From Bacteroidota bacterium (GTDB lineage: Bacteria > Bacteroidota > Bacteroidia > AKYH767-A > OLB10): a stretch of 64,000 bases of DNA. Below are positions 31,035-38,923 of the stretch, piece by piece. The notes below the pieces were generated by a model, which saw only the letters and a program-made list of their open reading frames with translations, searched no databases and was not told the origin of the DNA. The position numbers and the translations under genes were made by a program. The stretch is taken from positions 372,001-436,000 of the forward strand of contig JADJPB010000004.1 of the NCBI GenBank assembly GCA_016713445.1. The letters run 5' to 3'. Numbering within the stretch: the first letter of the stretch is position 1; the number at the start of each line of letters is the position of its first letter.

Positions 31035-31109
31035 GGGAGCATAGCTCAGCTGGTTCAGAGCATCTGCCTTACAAGCAGAGGGTCACAGGTTCGAACCCTG
31101 TTGCTCCCA
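31035..31109 (+). tRNA. tRNA-Val (anticodon TAC)
   Basis: The 75-nt cloverleaf has acceptor GGGAGCA/TGCTCCC, D arm GCTC...GAGC, anticodon stem TCTGC/GCAGA with loop CTTACAA (anticodon TAC), T stem ACAGG/CCTGT with loop TTCGAAC, and discriminator A. No CCA is encoded. It is immediately followed by a terminator and by tandem units that duplicate its 3' half. Confidence 0.97.
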
Positions 31110-31110
31110 C

Positions 31111-31139
31111 AAAGCCCTTGGGATTTCCAAGGGCTTTTT
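31111..31139 (+). terminator. Terminator after tRNA-Val, repeated in every array unit
   Basis: AAGCCCTTGG pairs with CCAAGGGCTT around GATTT, followed by a T-run. The same hairpin recurs with each partial tRNA downstream, for example at about 32108, 32470, 32832 and 33192. Confidence 0.9.
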
Positions 31140-31144
31140 ACTAA

Positions 31145-31420
31145 ATGCATTTTTTATATATTTTATATAGCCCAACTATCAACAAGTATTATGTTGGTGA
31201 AACAAAGGATTTGGATCAACGCCTGATTGAACATCGTACTCGTTTTTTTAAAGGAAGCTACACTTCACAAACCAATGATTGGGAATTAAAATTAAGTCTC
31301 CTTTTTGAAAACATCAACCAAGCCAGGTGGGCGGAAGCTTTTATTAAAAGAATGAATTCGAAAAGTTCATCGAAAAACTTATCCTTGATAGTGATTGGTT
31401 TTGGAAAATTTAATAGTTAA
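31145..31420 (+). CDS. GIY-YIG nuclease family protein, array copy 1
   Basis: This 91-residue ORF begins MHFLYILYSPTINKYYVGETKDLDQRLIEHR. It carries the LYILYS and YYVGE halves of the GIY-YIG motif, the catalytic Arg region (DLDQRLIEHR) and a C-terminal EAFIKR segment. After NSK the frame differs from copies 5-7 by one A, so the tail reads SSSKNLSLIV instead of KFIEKLILDSDWFLEKFNS. Its stop TAA uses two bases of the downstream tRNA half. It is probably a small single-domain endonuclease. This copy has the best-preserved N-terminus. Confidence 0.8.
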   Translation: MHFLYILYSPTINKYYVGETKDLDQRLIEHRTRFFKGSYTSQTNDWELKLSLLFENINQARWAEAFIKRMNSKSSSKNLSLIVIGFGKFNS

Positions 31421-31495
31421 GCAGGGTCACAGTCGAAGCCTCCGACGAACCCTGTTGCTCACAAAGCCCTTGGGATTTCCAAGGGCTTTTTACTA

Positions 31496-31679
31496 ATGCA
31501 TTTTTATATATTTTTATAGCCCATATCACTTTGTTGGGAACCTGGTTTTTTAAGGCTACACTTAAAACCAGATTGGGAATTAAATTAAGTCTCCTTTTGA
31601 AAACATCACCCCGGGGGCGGAAGCTTTTTTAATGTTCAAAACTACCTTGAAGGATGGTTTTGGAAAATTTAAAGTTAAC
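31496..31679 (+). pseudogene. GIY-YIG array copy 2, degraded
   Basis: Recognisable segments (GCATTTTTATATATTT, GATTGGGAATTAAATTAAG, GCGGAAGCTTTT) align with the other copies. Many short deletions reduce the unit by about 100 bp and destroy the frame. The decay could be real or could be poor consensus in a collapsed repeat. Confidence 0.7.
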
Positions 31680-31751
31680 AGAGGTCACAGTCGCGAAGCC
31701 TGGACGAACCCGTTCTCCCACAAAGCCCTTGGGATTTAGGGCTTTTTACTA

Positions 31752-32020
31752 ATGCTTTTTTATATTTTTATAGCCCAACTATCAACAAGTATTATGTTGG
31801 TGAAACAAAGGATTTGGATCAACGCCTGATTGAACATCGTACTCGTTTTTTAAAGGGCTACACTTCACAAACCAATGATTGGGAATTAAAATTAAGTCTC
31901 CTTTTTGAAAACATCAACCAAGCCAGGAGGGCGGAAGCTTTTATTAAAAGAATGAATTCGAAAAGTTCATCGAAAAACTTATCCTTGATAGTGATTGGTT
32001 TTGGAAAATTTATAGTTTAG
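31752..32020 (+). pseudogene. GIY-YIG array copy 3, frameshifted
   Basis: From 31814 an open frame reads MDQRLIEHRTRFLKGYTSQTNDWELKLSLLFENINQARRAEAF. The N-terminal GIY-YIG part is out of frame because of short T-run changes. A stop TAG occurs at 32018, followed by about 40 bp that repeats the end of the unit (32021-32063). Confidence 0.75.
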
Positions 32021-32140
32021 CGTTCGAACTATCCGATAGGTGTTTGGAAAATTTAATAGTTAAGCAGAGGTCACAGTCGCGAAGCCTGACGAACCCTTGC
32101 TCCCACAAAGCCCTTGGGATTTCCAAGGGCTTTTTACTAA

Positions 32141-32418
32141 ATGCATTTTTATATATTTTATATAGCCCAACTATCAACAAGTATTATGTTGGTGAAACAA
32201 AGGATTTGGATCAGCGCCTGATTGAACATCGTACTCGTTTTTTTTAAAGGAAGCTACACTTCACAAACCAATGATTGGGAATTAAAATTAAGTCTCCTTT
32301 TTGAAAACATCAACCAAGCCAGGTGGGCGGAAGCTTTTATTAAAAGAATGAATTCGAAAAGTTCATCGAAAAACTTATCCTTGATAGTGATTGGTTTTGG
32401 AAAAAATTTAATAGTTAA
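32141..32418 (+). pseudogene. GIY-YIG array copy 4, frameshifted
   Basis: The nucleotide sequence is nearly identical to copy 1, but the T-run after ATGCA has 5 Ts (copy 1 has 6) and the run before AAAGGAAGC has 8 (copy 1 has 7). The protein is split into overlapping open segments, the second containing FFKGSYTSQTNDWELKL. Confidence 0.75.
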
Positions 32419-32500
32419 GCAGAGGTCACAGTCGCGAAGCCTCGCGACGAACCCTGTTGCTCCCACAAAGCCCTTGGGATTTCCAAGGGCTTTTTACTAA

Positions 32501-32780
32501 ATGCATTTTTTTATATATTTTATATAGCCCAACTATCAATATGTATTATGTTGGTGAAACAAAGGATTTGGATCAGCGCCTGATTGAACATCGTACTCGT
32601 TTTTTTAAAGGAAGCTACACTTCACAAACCAATGATTGGGAATTAAAATTAAGTCTCCTTTTTGAAAACATCAACCAAGCCAGGAGGGCGGAAGCTTTTA
32701 TTAAAAGAATGAATTCGAAAAAGTTCATCGAAAAACTTATCCTTGATAGTGATTGGTTTTTGGAAAAATTTAATAGTTAA
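32501..32780 (+). pseudogene. GIY-YIG array copy 5, shifted only at the start
   Basis: The ATG at 32501 is followed by 7 Ts, one more than copy 1, so the start is out of frame. The rest is open from LYILYSPTINMYYVGE to the full tail KKFIEKLILDSDWFLEKFNS. This shows the intact C-terminus of the family. Without the extra T it would be a complete 92-residue protein. Confidence 0.78.
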
Positions 32781-32862
32781 GCAGAGGTCACAGTCGCGAA
32801 GCCTCGCGACGAACCCTGTTGCTCCCACAAAGCCCTTGGGATTTCCAAGGGCTTTTTACTAA

Positions 32863-33142
32863 ATGCATTTTTTATATATTTTATATAGCCCAACTATCAA
32901 CAAGTATTATGTTGGTGAAACAAAGGATTTGGATCAACGCCTGATTGAACATCGTACTCGTTTTTTTTAAAGGAAGCTACACTTCACAAACCAATGATTG
33001 GGAATTAAAATTAAGTCTCCTTTTTGAAAACATCAACCAAGCCAGGTGGGCGGAAGCTTTTATTAAAAGAATGAATTCGAAAAAGTTCATCGAAAAACTT
33101 ATCCTTGATAGTGATTGGTTTTTGGAAAAATTTAATAGTTAA
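32863..33142 (+). pseudogene. GIY-YIG array copy 6, frameshifted in a T-run
   Basis: It opens correctly (MHFLYILYSPTINKYYVGE...EHRTRF) and then hits TAA because the T-run has 8 instead of 7 Ts. The remainder (FFKGSYTSQ...WFLEKFNS) is open in the shifted frame. Confidence 0.78.
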
Positions 33143-33224
33143 GCAGAGGTCACAGTCGCGAAGCCTCGCGACGAACCCTGTTGCTCCCACAAAGCCCTTG
33201 GGATTTCCAAGGGCTTTTTACTAA

Positions 33225-33502
33225 ATGCATTTTTTATATATTTTATATAGCCCAACTATCAACAAGTATTATGTTGGTGAAACAAAGGATTTGGATCAAC
33301 GCCTGATTGAACATCGTACTCGTTTTTTAAAGGAAGCTACACTTCACAAACCAATGATTGGGAATTAAAATTAAGTCTCCTTTTTGAAAACATCAACCAA
33401 GCCAGGAGGGCGGAAGCTTTTATTAAAAGAATGAATTCGAAAAAGTTCATCGAAAAACTTATCCTTGATAGTGATTGGTTTTTGGAAAAATTTAATAGTT
33501 AA
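33225..33502 (+). pseudogene. GIY-YIG array copy 7, frameshifted in a T-run
   Basis: The start is intact (6 Ts). The run before AAAGGAAGC has 6 Ts instead of 7, so the frame closes after about 50 residues. The tail sequence is otherwise identical to copies 5 and 6. The last half-tRNA ends GTTGCTCC and then departs into unique sequence at about 33549. Confidence 0.78.
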
Positions 33503-33555
33503 GCAGAGGTCACAGTCGCGAAGCCTCGCGACGAACCCTGTTGCTCCTTCAAAAA

Positions 33556-33580
33556 CCACTACATAAGAGTGGCTTTTCTT
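33556..33580 (+). terminator. Terminator at the distal end of the array
   Basis: CCACT (33556-33560) pairs with AGTGG (33568-33572), followed by TTTTCTTTT. It differs from the repeated unit terminator and may be the ancestral tRNA-Val terminator. Confidence 0.55.
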
Positions 33581-33601
33581 TTATCATTATTTTTTAGAAA
33601 G

Positions 33602-33670
33602 GAACCCCAGCGGGGTTCAATCTTATTAGCAACGAAAAAATTAAAATGATCCCAACCCCAGCGGGGTTGA
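33602..33670. repeat. Two AACCCCAGCGGGGTT palindromes
   Basis: GAACCCCAGCGGGGTTC (33602-33618) and AACCCCAGCGGGGTTGA (about 33654-33670) are 52 bp apart. The spacer begins CAATCTTATTAGCAACG, resembling the spacer of the GACCCCAGAGGGGTC array at 45560. It is probably the same repeat family. Confidence 0.7.
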
Positions 33671-33751
33671 GCATCGGCGAATCTGTTCTGAGATGAAGTA
33701 TGACATTCCAATCAAAAAATTTATTATAAATTGCCTAATTAAAAGAATAAA

Positions 33752-33985
33752 CTATTTTATTATCTTGATTGACGCCTTTTCATGCCCAATCAAGTTTTCT
33801 ATATTTAATAAGTAAAATCCATTTACTAAATTTACTAAATCAATAGTTGAAACTGAACTTTTTAATAATCCAGCTTTTATTATTATATCTGAGACGTCAT
33901 TTATTGAGTAAATATAAATGGACTCAAATGATGGATTAGCAATTGTTATTTTTTCTTGAAATGGCTTCGTGTAGTTTATCTTCAC
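33752..33985 (-). pseudogene. Orphan T9SS type A sorting-domain remnant
   Basis: The 77-codon frame (GTG start) reads PFQEKITIANPS, YIYSINDVSDIIIKA, VNGFYLLNIENLIG, IKIIK. This matches the strand order of a type A sorting domain minus its YPNP opening. No passenger protein lies upstream. It is probably the residue of a deleted or displaced secreted-protein gene. Confidence 0.55.
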
Positions 33986-34057
33986 TTTTTATAAATTAAC
34001 TAATTCAAATCGTCTTAATTTTTGGTAGTAAAAAGTACTGCGAAACATCAATTATTT

Positions 34058-34082
34058 AAAAAAAAGGGCTGATCCATCGCCC
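34058..34082 (-). terminator. Terminator of the exbB-exbD-tonB-folC unit
   Basis: On the minus strand a GGGCGA...TC-A-GCCC hairpin (34066-34082) is followed by eight Ts. It lies 10 nt after the folC stop. Confidence 0.7.
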
Positions 34083-34092
34083 AGCTTTATTA

Positions 34093-35383
34093 TCAAATAA
34101 TTTCTGCAATAGTAAATGTACTTCCGCCCACGAAAACTAAATCTGATTGTTGAGCATTGGCCTGAGCTGATTTTAATGCAGAGGATACGCTACTGTAATA
34201 TTCACCAGTAAGTCCGAATTCAAGAGCAGTGTTTTTTAATGTCTGAGCAGAGAGGCCCCTCGGAATATCTGCCTTGCAGAAGTAATATTCTGCTTCTTTT
34301 GGAAATAGTTTTAACATTTTACTGAGGTCTTTGTCATCAACCACACCCAAAATAAAATGAAGCTTTTTGAAGTGGATTTTTTTAATCATACCCAGTACTT
34401 CCAATATTCCTTGTTCATTATGACCGGTATCGCAAATGGTCAATGGATTTCTGGAAAGGATTTGCCATCGACCTTGTAATCCCGTATTTTGTTTTACGTG
34501 AGACAATCCATCTCGAATATGCTCTGCGGTTAGATAATATTTTTTTTCTGATTAGATCTATTATTTGTAGAACTCCCAATATGTTTTTTAATTGATATTC
34601 TCCGGTGAGGTCACAAAAGACATTATCTAAATAAAGTTGATCATCTTTTAAAATTGAAAATTTCATTTGATCATTCAGTACATCATGGTGCTTCAAGTCC
34701 ATTTTAAATACAGCATCTGCAAAATAAATTTTGGAATTATTTTCTAATGCAAGTTTGGTGAAAAGCAGCTTGGTTTCTTTCTGTGTTTCACTTATAACAA
34801 CTGGAATTTCATTTTTAATGATTCCTCCTTTTTCAAATGCTATTTTCTCCAGCGAATCTCCCAATAAATTCATATGGTCCCATCCGATGTTGGTAATGAT
34901 GGAAATTTCAGAAGAAATGATGTTTGTAGAGTCTAATCTACCGCCTAAACCAACTTCAATGATGTTGATATCGGTTTTCATTTCATCAAAATAAGAAAAT
35001 GCCATCAACGTACTCATCTCAAAAAAACTCGGCTTTATTTTATCGTAAAGATTTTTATTTTTCTGAACGTAATTCACCAACCATTCTTCAGCAACCATTT
35101 CTCCATTGATCTTAATTCGCTCTCTGAAATCTTTAAGATGTGGTGAAGTGTACAATCCAACCCTGTATCCCGCCTCTTGTAAAATCGATGCCAACATGTG
35201 TGATGTGCTTCCTTTGCCGTTGGTGCCGGCTACATGAATGCACTGCAGGTTTTTTTCCGGATTGCCCAATGCATTTGCTAAGGCAATTGTATTGTCTAAG
35301 TTGGGTTTATAAGCAGCTGCACCCACACGATGAAACATCGGTAAGGCTGAGAAAAGATAGTCGATGGTTTCTTGATAGTTCAC
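34093..35383 (-). CDS. folC: Folylpolyglutamate synthase/dihydrofolate synthase (frameshifted)
   Basis: Corrected length is 429 residues. The N-terminal Mur-ligase-like ATPase has HVAGTNGKGSTSHMLASILQ and GLYTSPHLKDFRERI, then IIEVGLGGRLDSTN and TNIGWDHMNLLG. The C-terminal domain has RWQILSRNPLTICDTGHNEQG. The frame breaks in an A8 run (34541-34548); seven As give IRKKYYLTAEHIRDGLSHV. It adds glutamate to folates in the cytoplasm. The start is GTG 35383, directly after a -7 box. Its position beside tonB-exbD-exbB is common in Bacteroidota. Confidence 0.94.
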
Positions 35384-35387
35384 TGAT

Positions 35388-35395
35388 CAAAAATA
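35388..35395 (-). promoter_or_regulatory. -7 promoter element of folC, leaderless arrangement
   Basis: TATTTTTG on the minus strand followed by ATCA and then the GTG start. folC therefore seems to have its own promoter as well as possible read-through from tonB. Confidence 0.6.
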
Positions 35396-35550
35396 CGAAT
35401 CCGTTAGTAAAGTGACTCTCTTTAAATAAATAAATTCTATTCATATTACACACTTTAAACGCAGCGGTCGCAACGTTTAGCAGCGAGGCGCAGCGGATGT
35501 AGAGCGCAGCTAATTTGCCAATTTACCAACTCGCCAATTCACCAATTCCC

Positions 35551-36381
35551 CTAGCGTAAAATAAAATTAAAGGTGATGCTCCCTTTTTGCTCTTCAACTC
35601 CTTGCGGACTCGGGCTAAATTTCGCTTTCTTGGCAGCTTCTATTGATTTTCTTACAAGGGTGGCGTTTGTAATGGTGCTTCCTCGTGCGGGACCATCTGC
35701 GCGCAAAACATTACCATTTTTATCAACGATAATTTCGATGACAACTCTTCCTTGTTCTTGTGAGCGATCTTCTAATTTCGGTAAGCTTCTAAAATTTCTT
35801 CCGGTTAAATCGAAACCAATTCCCGCGCCATCACCGTTACCACCGCCGCTTCCAGTTCCACTTCCTCCTCCAGATCCTGATCCCGTTCCATCACCATTTC
35901 CGCCGCCGTTACCACTGCCTGTTCCGCCTGTTCCATTTCCAGGTTGTGTTCCTGTAGGAGAGCCCGAGTTTCCTTTTTTACCGGGATATAAACTTCTTGG
36001 ATCTGCTTTTCGTTCTTCCACTTTTGCTAATACAGGTTCCTTAATAACCGGCTTAGTCGTGGGTTTAATATCTTTCTTTTTATCAGGCTTTGGTTCTTTT
36101 TTCTTTTCAGGTTGATTGATCGCTACGGTTTCTTCAATGTCAGATGTGATGATTTCATCATCTTTGTCAATTACCGTTTCTTGAATTTGTGGTGTTACCT
36201 GTGGTGCATCATTAAATTCTAAGGTTCCAAACTCTACAAAACTTCCGCCGCCACCACCGCCTGCTAATCCTTCTTCCCAGGGTGGATTTTTAGAAGTAAT
36301 ATACAAAAACATGAGCGCGATGAATAAGCCTGCATGAATCAGTAAAGTTAAGAAAAGAGAGCGGTATTGATGCGCTTTCAT
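35551..36381 (-). CDS. tonB: Energy transducer TonB
   Basis: The 276-residue product has an N-terminal TM anchor (LFLTLLIHAGLFIALMFLYI) and a periplasmic Lys/Pro-rich spacer (EKKKEPKPDKKKDIKPTTKP). A long Gly/Ser/Asn/Asp-rich linker follows at about 135-190. The C-terminal TonB domain (GRVVIEIIVDKNGNVLRADG ... AAKKAKFSPSP) is last. It transmits proton-motive energy from ExbB/ExbD to outer-membrane receptors. Its start overlaps the exbD end by one base. Confidence 0.94.
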   Translation of the reverse strand: MKAHQYRSLFLTLLIHAGLFIALMFLYITSKNPPWEEGLAGGGGGGSFVEFGTLEFNDAPQVTPQIQETVIDKDDEIITSDIEETVAINQPEKKKEPKPDKKKDIKPTTKPVIKEPVLAKVEERKADPRSLYPGKKGNSGSPTGTQPGNGTGGTGSGNGGGNGDGTGSGSGGGSGTGSGGGNGDGAGIGFDLTGRNFRSLPKLEDRSQEQGRVVIEIIVDKNGNVLRADGPARGSTITNATLVRKSIEAAKKAKFSPSPQGVEEQKGSITFNFILR

Positions 36382-36791
36382 TATTCGCCAACTGTTTTTG
36401 TAAGATTGGTAGCAGCAACCATCTTAATTTTATTTTTATTTCCAATGTCGAGCAGAAAAACAATCTCTTGCCATGGAACGGATTTATCTACTTTCAATAA
36501 AGCAGTCGGATCATTTTGTCCTTGTACGGCTGCGGTAACTGCTGCTTCAACACCTTCACGCGGAACTACATTCTGATCTACTACAAACTGTAAATCGGCA
36601 GTGATTGCGATTACAACCGGATGTTTTACACTTTGTATTCCCGTCTTTGAATTAGGTAAGAGCAATTTTAATACCGATGGAGTAGCCATGGTAGAAGTGA
36701 TAAGGAAGAAAAGCAACAGGAAGAACATGATGTCCTTCAGCGAATGACTGTAAACTTCGGATGCTGCTTTTTGTCGGCGTCTTAGGTTCAT
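36381..36791 (-). CDS. exbD: Biopolymer transporter ExbD
   Basis: The 136-residue product has a single N-terminal TM helix with the conserved Asp (SLKDIMFFLLLFFLITSTMA) and a periplasmic domain (VVIAITADLQFVVDQNVVPRE). It is the stator partner of ExbB. It overlaps exbB by 4 nt (ATGA) and tonB by one base. Confidence 0.94.
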   Translation of the reverse strand: MNLRRRQKAASEVYSHSLKDIMFFLLLFFLITSTMATPSVLKLLLPNSKTGIQSVKHPVVIAITADLQFVVDQNVVPREGVEAAVTAAVQGQNDPTALLKVDKSVPWQEIVFLLDIGNKNKIKMVAATNLTKTVGE

Positions 36792-37498
36792 GGTTTAACA
36801 GGTTCTTCGAGTAAGTCTACAAATTGTACGGCACTAATCTCCATTTTATTGATAACACGATCGATGCGTTGCATCAGGTAGTGGTAGAAAGAATATGCAA
36901 TCATACCTACTAAAAGTCCTGCTCCGCTGGAAATCATCTTTACATAAAGTCCGCCCGAAATGGTATCAATCTCCAGACTGCTTTGCAAGGAAATTTGATA
37001 GAAGATTTTAATTACACCGAAAATAGTTCCTAAGAATCCAAACATCGGAGCAATACCCGCTATGGTTCCTAAGAAGCCCATATTTTTTTCCATCAAGAAT
37101 ACTTCCAACTTTCCTTGGTTTTCAATAGCCGACTCAATATCGCGAATTGGTTTTCCTAAACGTGCCAATCCTTTGTCAATCATTCTGGCAATTGGACTAT
37201 CTGTTGCTTTGCATAAACTTCTCGCTGCTGGAATATTCCCTTGGTGAACCTGATCACGAATTTGATTCATGAAATTTTGATCTAAACGACTAAATTTCAT
37301 GATGACAAAAAATCTTTCGAAAAAGATATAAAAGGCTAAAATGCTGAGGATAGCAATGGGGTAGAGGATGGGTCCACCCTTACTTGCCATGTCCCAAAGC
37401 GACATACTTGACTCTGTAGGAACGGGTGGGGTAAGCGAAGCAGCTGCTTGTGCCGCAGTATCAGTAAGGGTAGATGTAATTTGAAGTAGTATAGACAT
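36788..37498 (-). CDS. exbB: MotA/TolQ/ExbB proton channel
   Basis: The 236-residue product has three TM helices (PILYPIAILSILAFYIFFERFFV; GFLGTIAGIAPMFGFLGTIFGVI; SGAGLLVGMIAYSFYHYLMQRID) with the signature LGTIAGIAPMFGFLGT. It heads the exbB-exbD-tonB-folC operon. A -7-like box TACCTTTA lies about 32 nt upstream (37530-37537). Confidence 0.94.
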   Translation of the reverse strand: MSILLQITSTLTDTAAQAAASLTPPVPTESSMSLWDMASKGGPILYPIAILSILAFYIFFERFFVIMKFSRLDQNFMNQIRDQVHQGNIPAARSLCKATDSPIARMIDKGLARLGKPIRDIESAIENQGKLEVFLMEKNMGFLGTIAGIAPMFGFLGTIFGVIKIFYQISLQSSLEIDTISGGLYVKMISSGAGLLVGMIAYSFYHYLMQRIDRVINKMEISAVQFVDLLEEPVKP

Positions 37499-37850
37499 AG
37501 AATGCGGAATTTACGAATTTAAGAATGTGTAAAGGTAGAATTCCGATAGTCGATAGATTTTTAGAGTGAATGCAATTGCTAACAACATCATGTTAACAAG
37601 GATATGCTGTAAACGTGGATGAATGTGGAATATTGCGGGTGAAATTGCCTTGTAGCCTAGTTTCAAAGCCTATGCCCTTGTAAATAGCTACATCTAATCA
37701 GTTTAATTTAGAAATTACTTTTTAAACAAATCTAATCGATTAGAAATAAAATTCTACCTTTCTTTGATTCAAAATATTTATTCACCATTCACAACTCACA
37801 ACTCACAACTCACAACTCACAACCCACCATTCACCATTCACCATTCACAA
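37499..37850. repeat. Intergenic region with a short tandem repeat
   Basis: It contains the exbB promoter region and, at about 37778-37850, a tandem run of CACAACT and CCATTCA words. The run abuts the 3' end of the next gene. Nothing else is visible. Confidence 0.65.
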
Positions 37851-38369
37851 TTAACTCTCCTCAAACCATCCCGAATACATCAAGTAATTATTGGCAATGC
37901 CTTCAATTAATGTTTTCGTTTGTTCAGCATCGATGGTCTTTACTTTTTTCGCTGGAACACCTGCATAAATAGAGCCCGATTCTACAATGGTATTTTCTAA
38001 TACTACAGCTCCAGCGGCAATGATGGAGTTGGAATTTACTATGCAATGATCCATCACAATGGCACCCATTCCTACTAAAACATTATCGTGTAAGGTGCAA
38101 CCATGCACTAATGCATTATGTCCTATGGAAACATTGTTGCCAATAACTGTTGCCGCTTTTTTATAGGTGCAATGAATGACGGCACCATCTTGAATGTTTA
38201 CTTTATTTCCTATGCTGATGGTATTCACATCTCCTCTCACTACAGCATTAAACCAAACGCTGCAATCGTTGCCCATCACTACTTGTCCAACAATAGTGGC
38301 ATTGTCGGCGATAAAACAATTTTCTCCAAACTGCGGGTGTACTCCATGAACGGGTTTAATTAAAGGCAT
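37851..38369 (-). CDS. Gamma carbonic anhydrase-like hexapeptide-repeat protein
   Basis: The 172-residue left-handed beta-helix protein has many hexapeptide repeats and the metal ligands in IQDGAVIHCT, VSIGHNALVHGCTL. It is similar to the YrdA/PaaY branch of gamma carbonic anhydrases. True carbonic anhydrase activity cannot be judged from sequence. It follows the GNAT gene by 15 nt. Confidence 0.9.
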   Translation of the reverse strand: MPLIKPVHGVHPQFGENCFIADNATIVGQVVMGNDCSVWFNAVVRGDVNTISIGNKVNIQDGAVIHCTYKKAATVIGNNVSIGHNALVHGCTLHDNVLVGMGAIVMDHCIVNSNSIIAAGAVVLENTIVESGSIYAGVPAKKVKTIDAEQTKTLIEGIANNYLMYSGWFEES

Positions 38370-38384
38370 CGTTTTAATACTAAA

Positions 38385-38921
38385 TTATTTTTGTATAAAT
38401 TTTTTGAATGCATGATATTCTGCTTTGTTGATCACATGTTGTACAGATTCTTCTCCGAAAACATCATTGAATTTGTCGAATTTTAATCCGCATTTTTCCA
38501 GCACACGTAATGAAGCTAAGTTCGCTACTGCAGAGCGACCTATAATTCGAGTTAAATCTAAATCTTCAAAGCCATGTTTGATGCAGCGCTTTGCTGTTTC
38601 GGTGGCATAGCCTTGACCCCAATATTTTTTGAAGAAACGATAACCAATATCTACCTCTCTGTCTTCCGGCAAATATTTTAACCCACACCATCCAAGAATG
38701 GAATTGTCCTCTTTTCTTTCGACTACCCATCTCCCCATACCATACTTTTTGTAGGCATCGTAGTTCTTTAAAAATCGGATGGCGGCCTCTTTGCTTTCAA
38801 AGGGTGCATCACCTGTGTATCGTAACACATCAGGATCACCGTTGAGTTCGTAAAATACAGGTCCATCTTCGGGTTGCATTTCACGCATCCTGCAACGATC
38901 TGTTTCAAGGATGTAATTCAT
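38385..38921 (-). CDS. GNAT-family N-acetyltransferase (RimJ/RimL type)
   Basis: The 178-residue product begins LETDRCRMREMQPEDGPVFY and has the acetyl-CoA loop region GYRFFKKYWGQGYATETAKRCIKHGF, then GRSAVANLASLRVLEKCGLKF, all typical of the RimJ/RimL group. The substrate is unknown. The ATG follows the stop of the PHP-domain gene by 2 nt. Confidence 0.9.
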   Translation of the reverse strand: MNYILETDRCRMREMQPEDGPVFYELNGDPDVLRYTGDAPFESKEAAIRFLKNYDAYKKYGMGRWVVERKEDNSILGWCGLKYLPEDREVDIGYRFFKKYWGQGYATETAKRCIKHGFEDLDLTRIIGRSAVANLASLRVLEKCGLKFDKFNDVFGEESVQHVINKAEYHAFKKFIQK

Positions 38922-38923
38922 GC

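Larger units (their letters stand above)
31110..33549 (+). repeat. Tandem array of about seven GIY-YIG + half-tRNA-Val + terminator units
   Basis: Units of about 360 bp repeat head to tail. Each holds the terminator hairpin, a small GIY-YIG ORF and a tRNA-Val 3' half from AAGCAGAGG to TGCTCCC. Hairpin inserts mark unit ends at 31432, 31690, 32076, 32431, 32793, 33155 and 33515, giving spacings of 258, 386, 355, 362, 362 and 360. In each half-tRNA the GGTTC of the T arm is replaced by a hairpin, usually GTCGCGAAGCCTCGCGAC. Unit 2 is strongly degraded, and unit 3 has an extra 40-bp partial repeat. Copy number may be affected by assembly. Confidence 0.9.

Noticed and set aside
31110..33549. Integrative element with integrase or conjugation genes at tRNA-Val
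   Set aside because: No integrase, relaxase or other mobility gene is present; only the GIY-YIG ORFs repeat.
32254..33559. Minus-strand ORFs inside the array
   Set aside because: They are antisense shadows of the GIY-YIG units and half-tRNAs.
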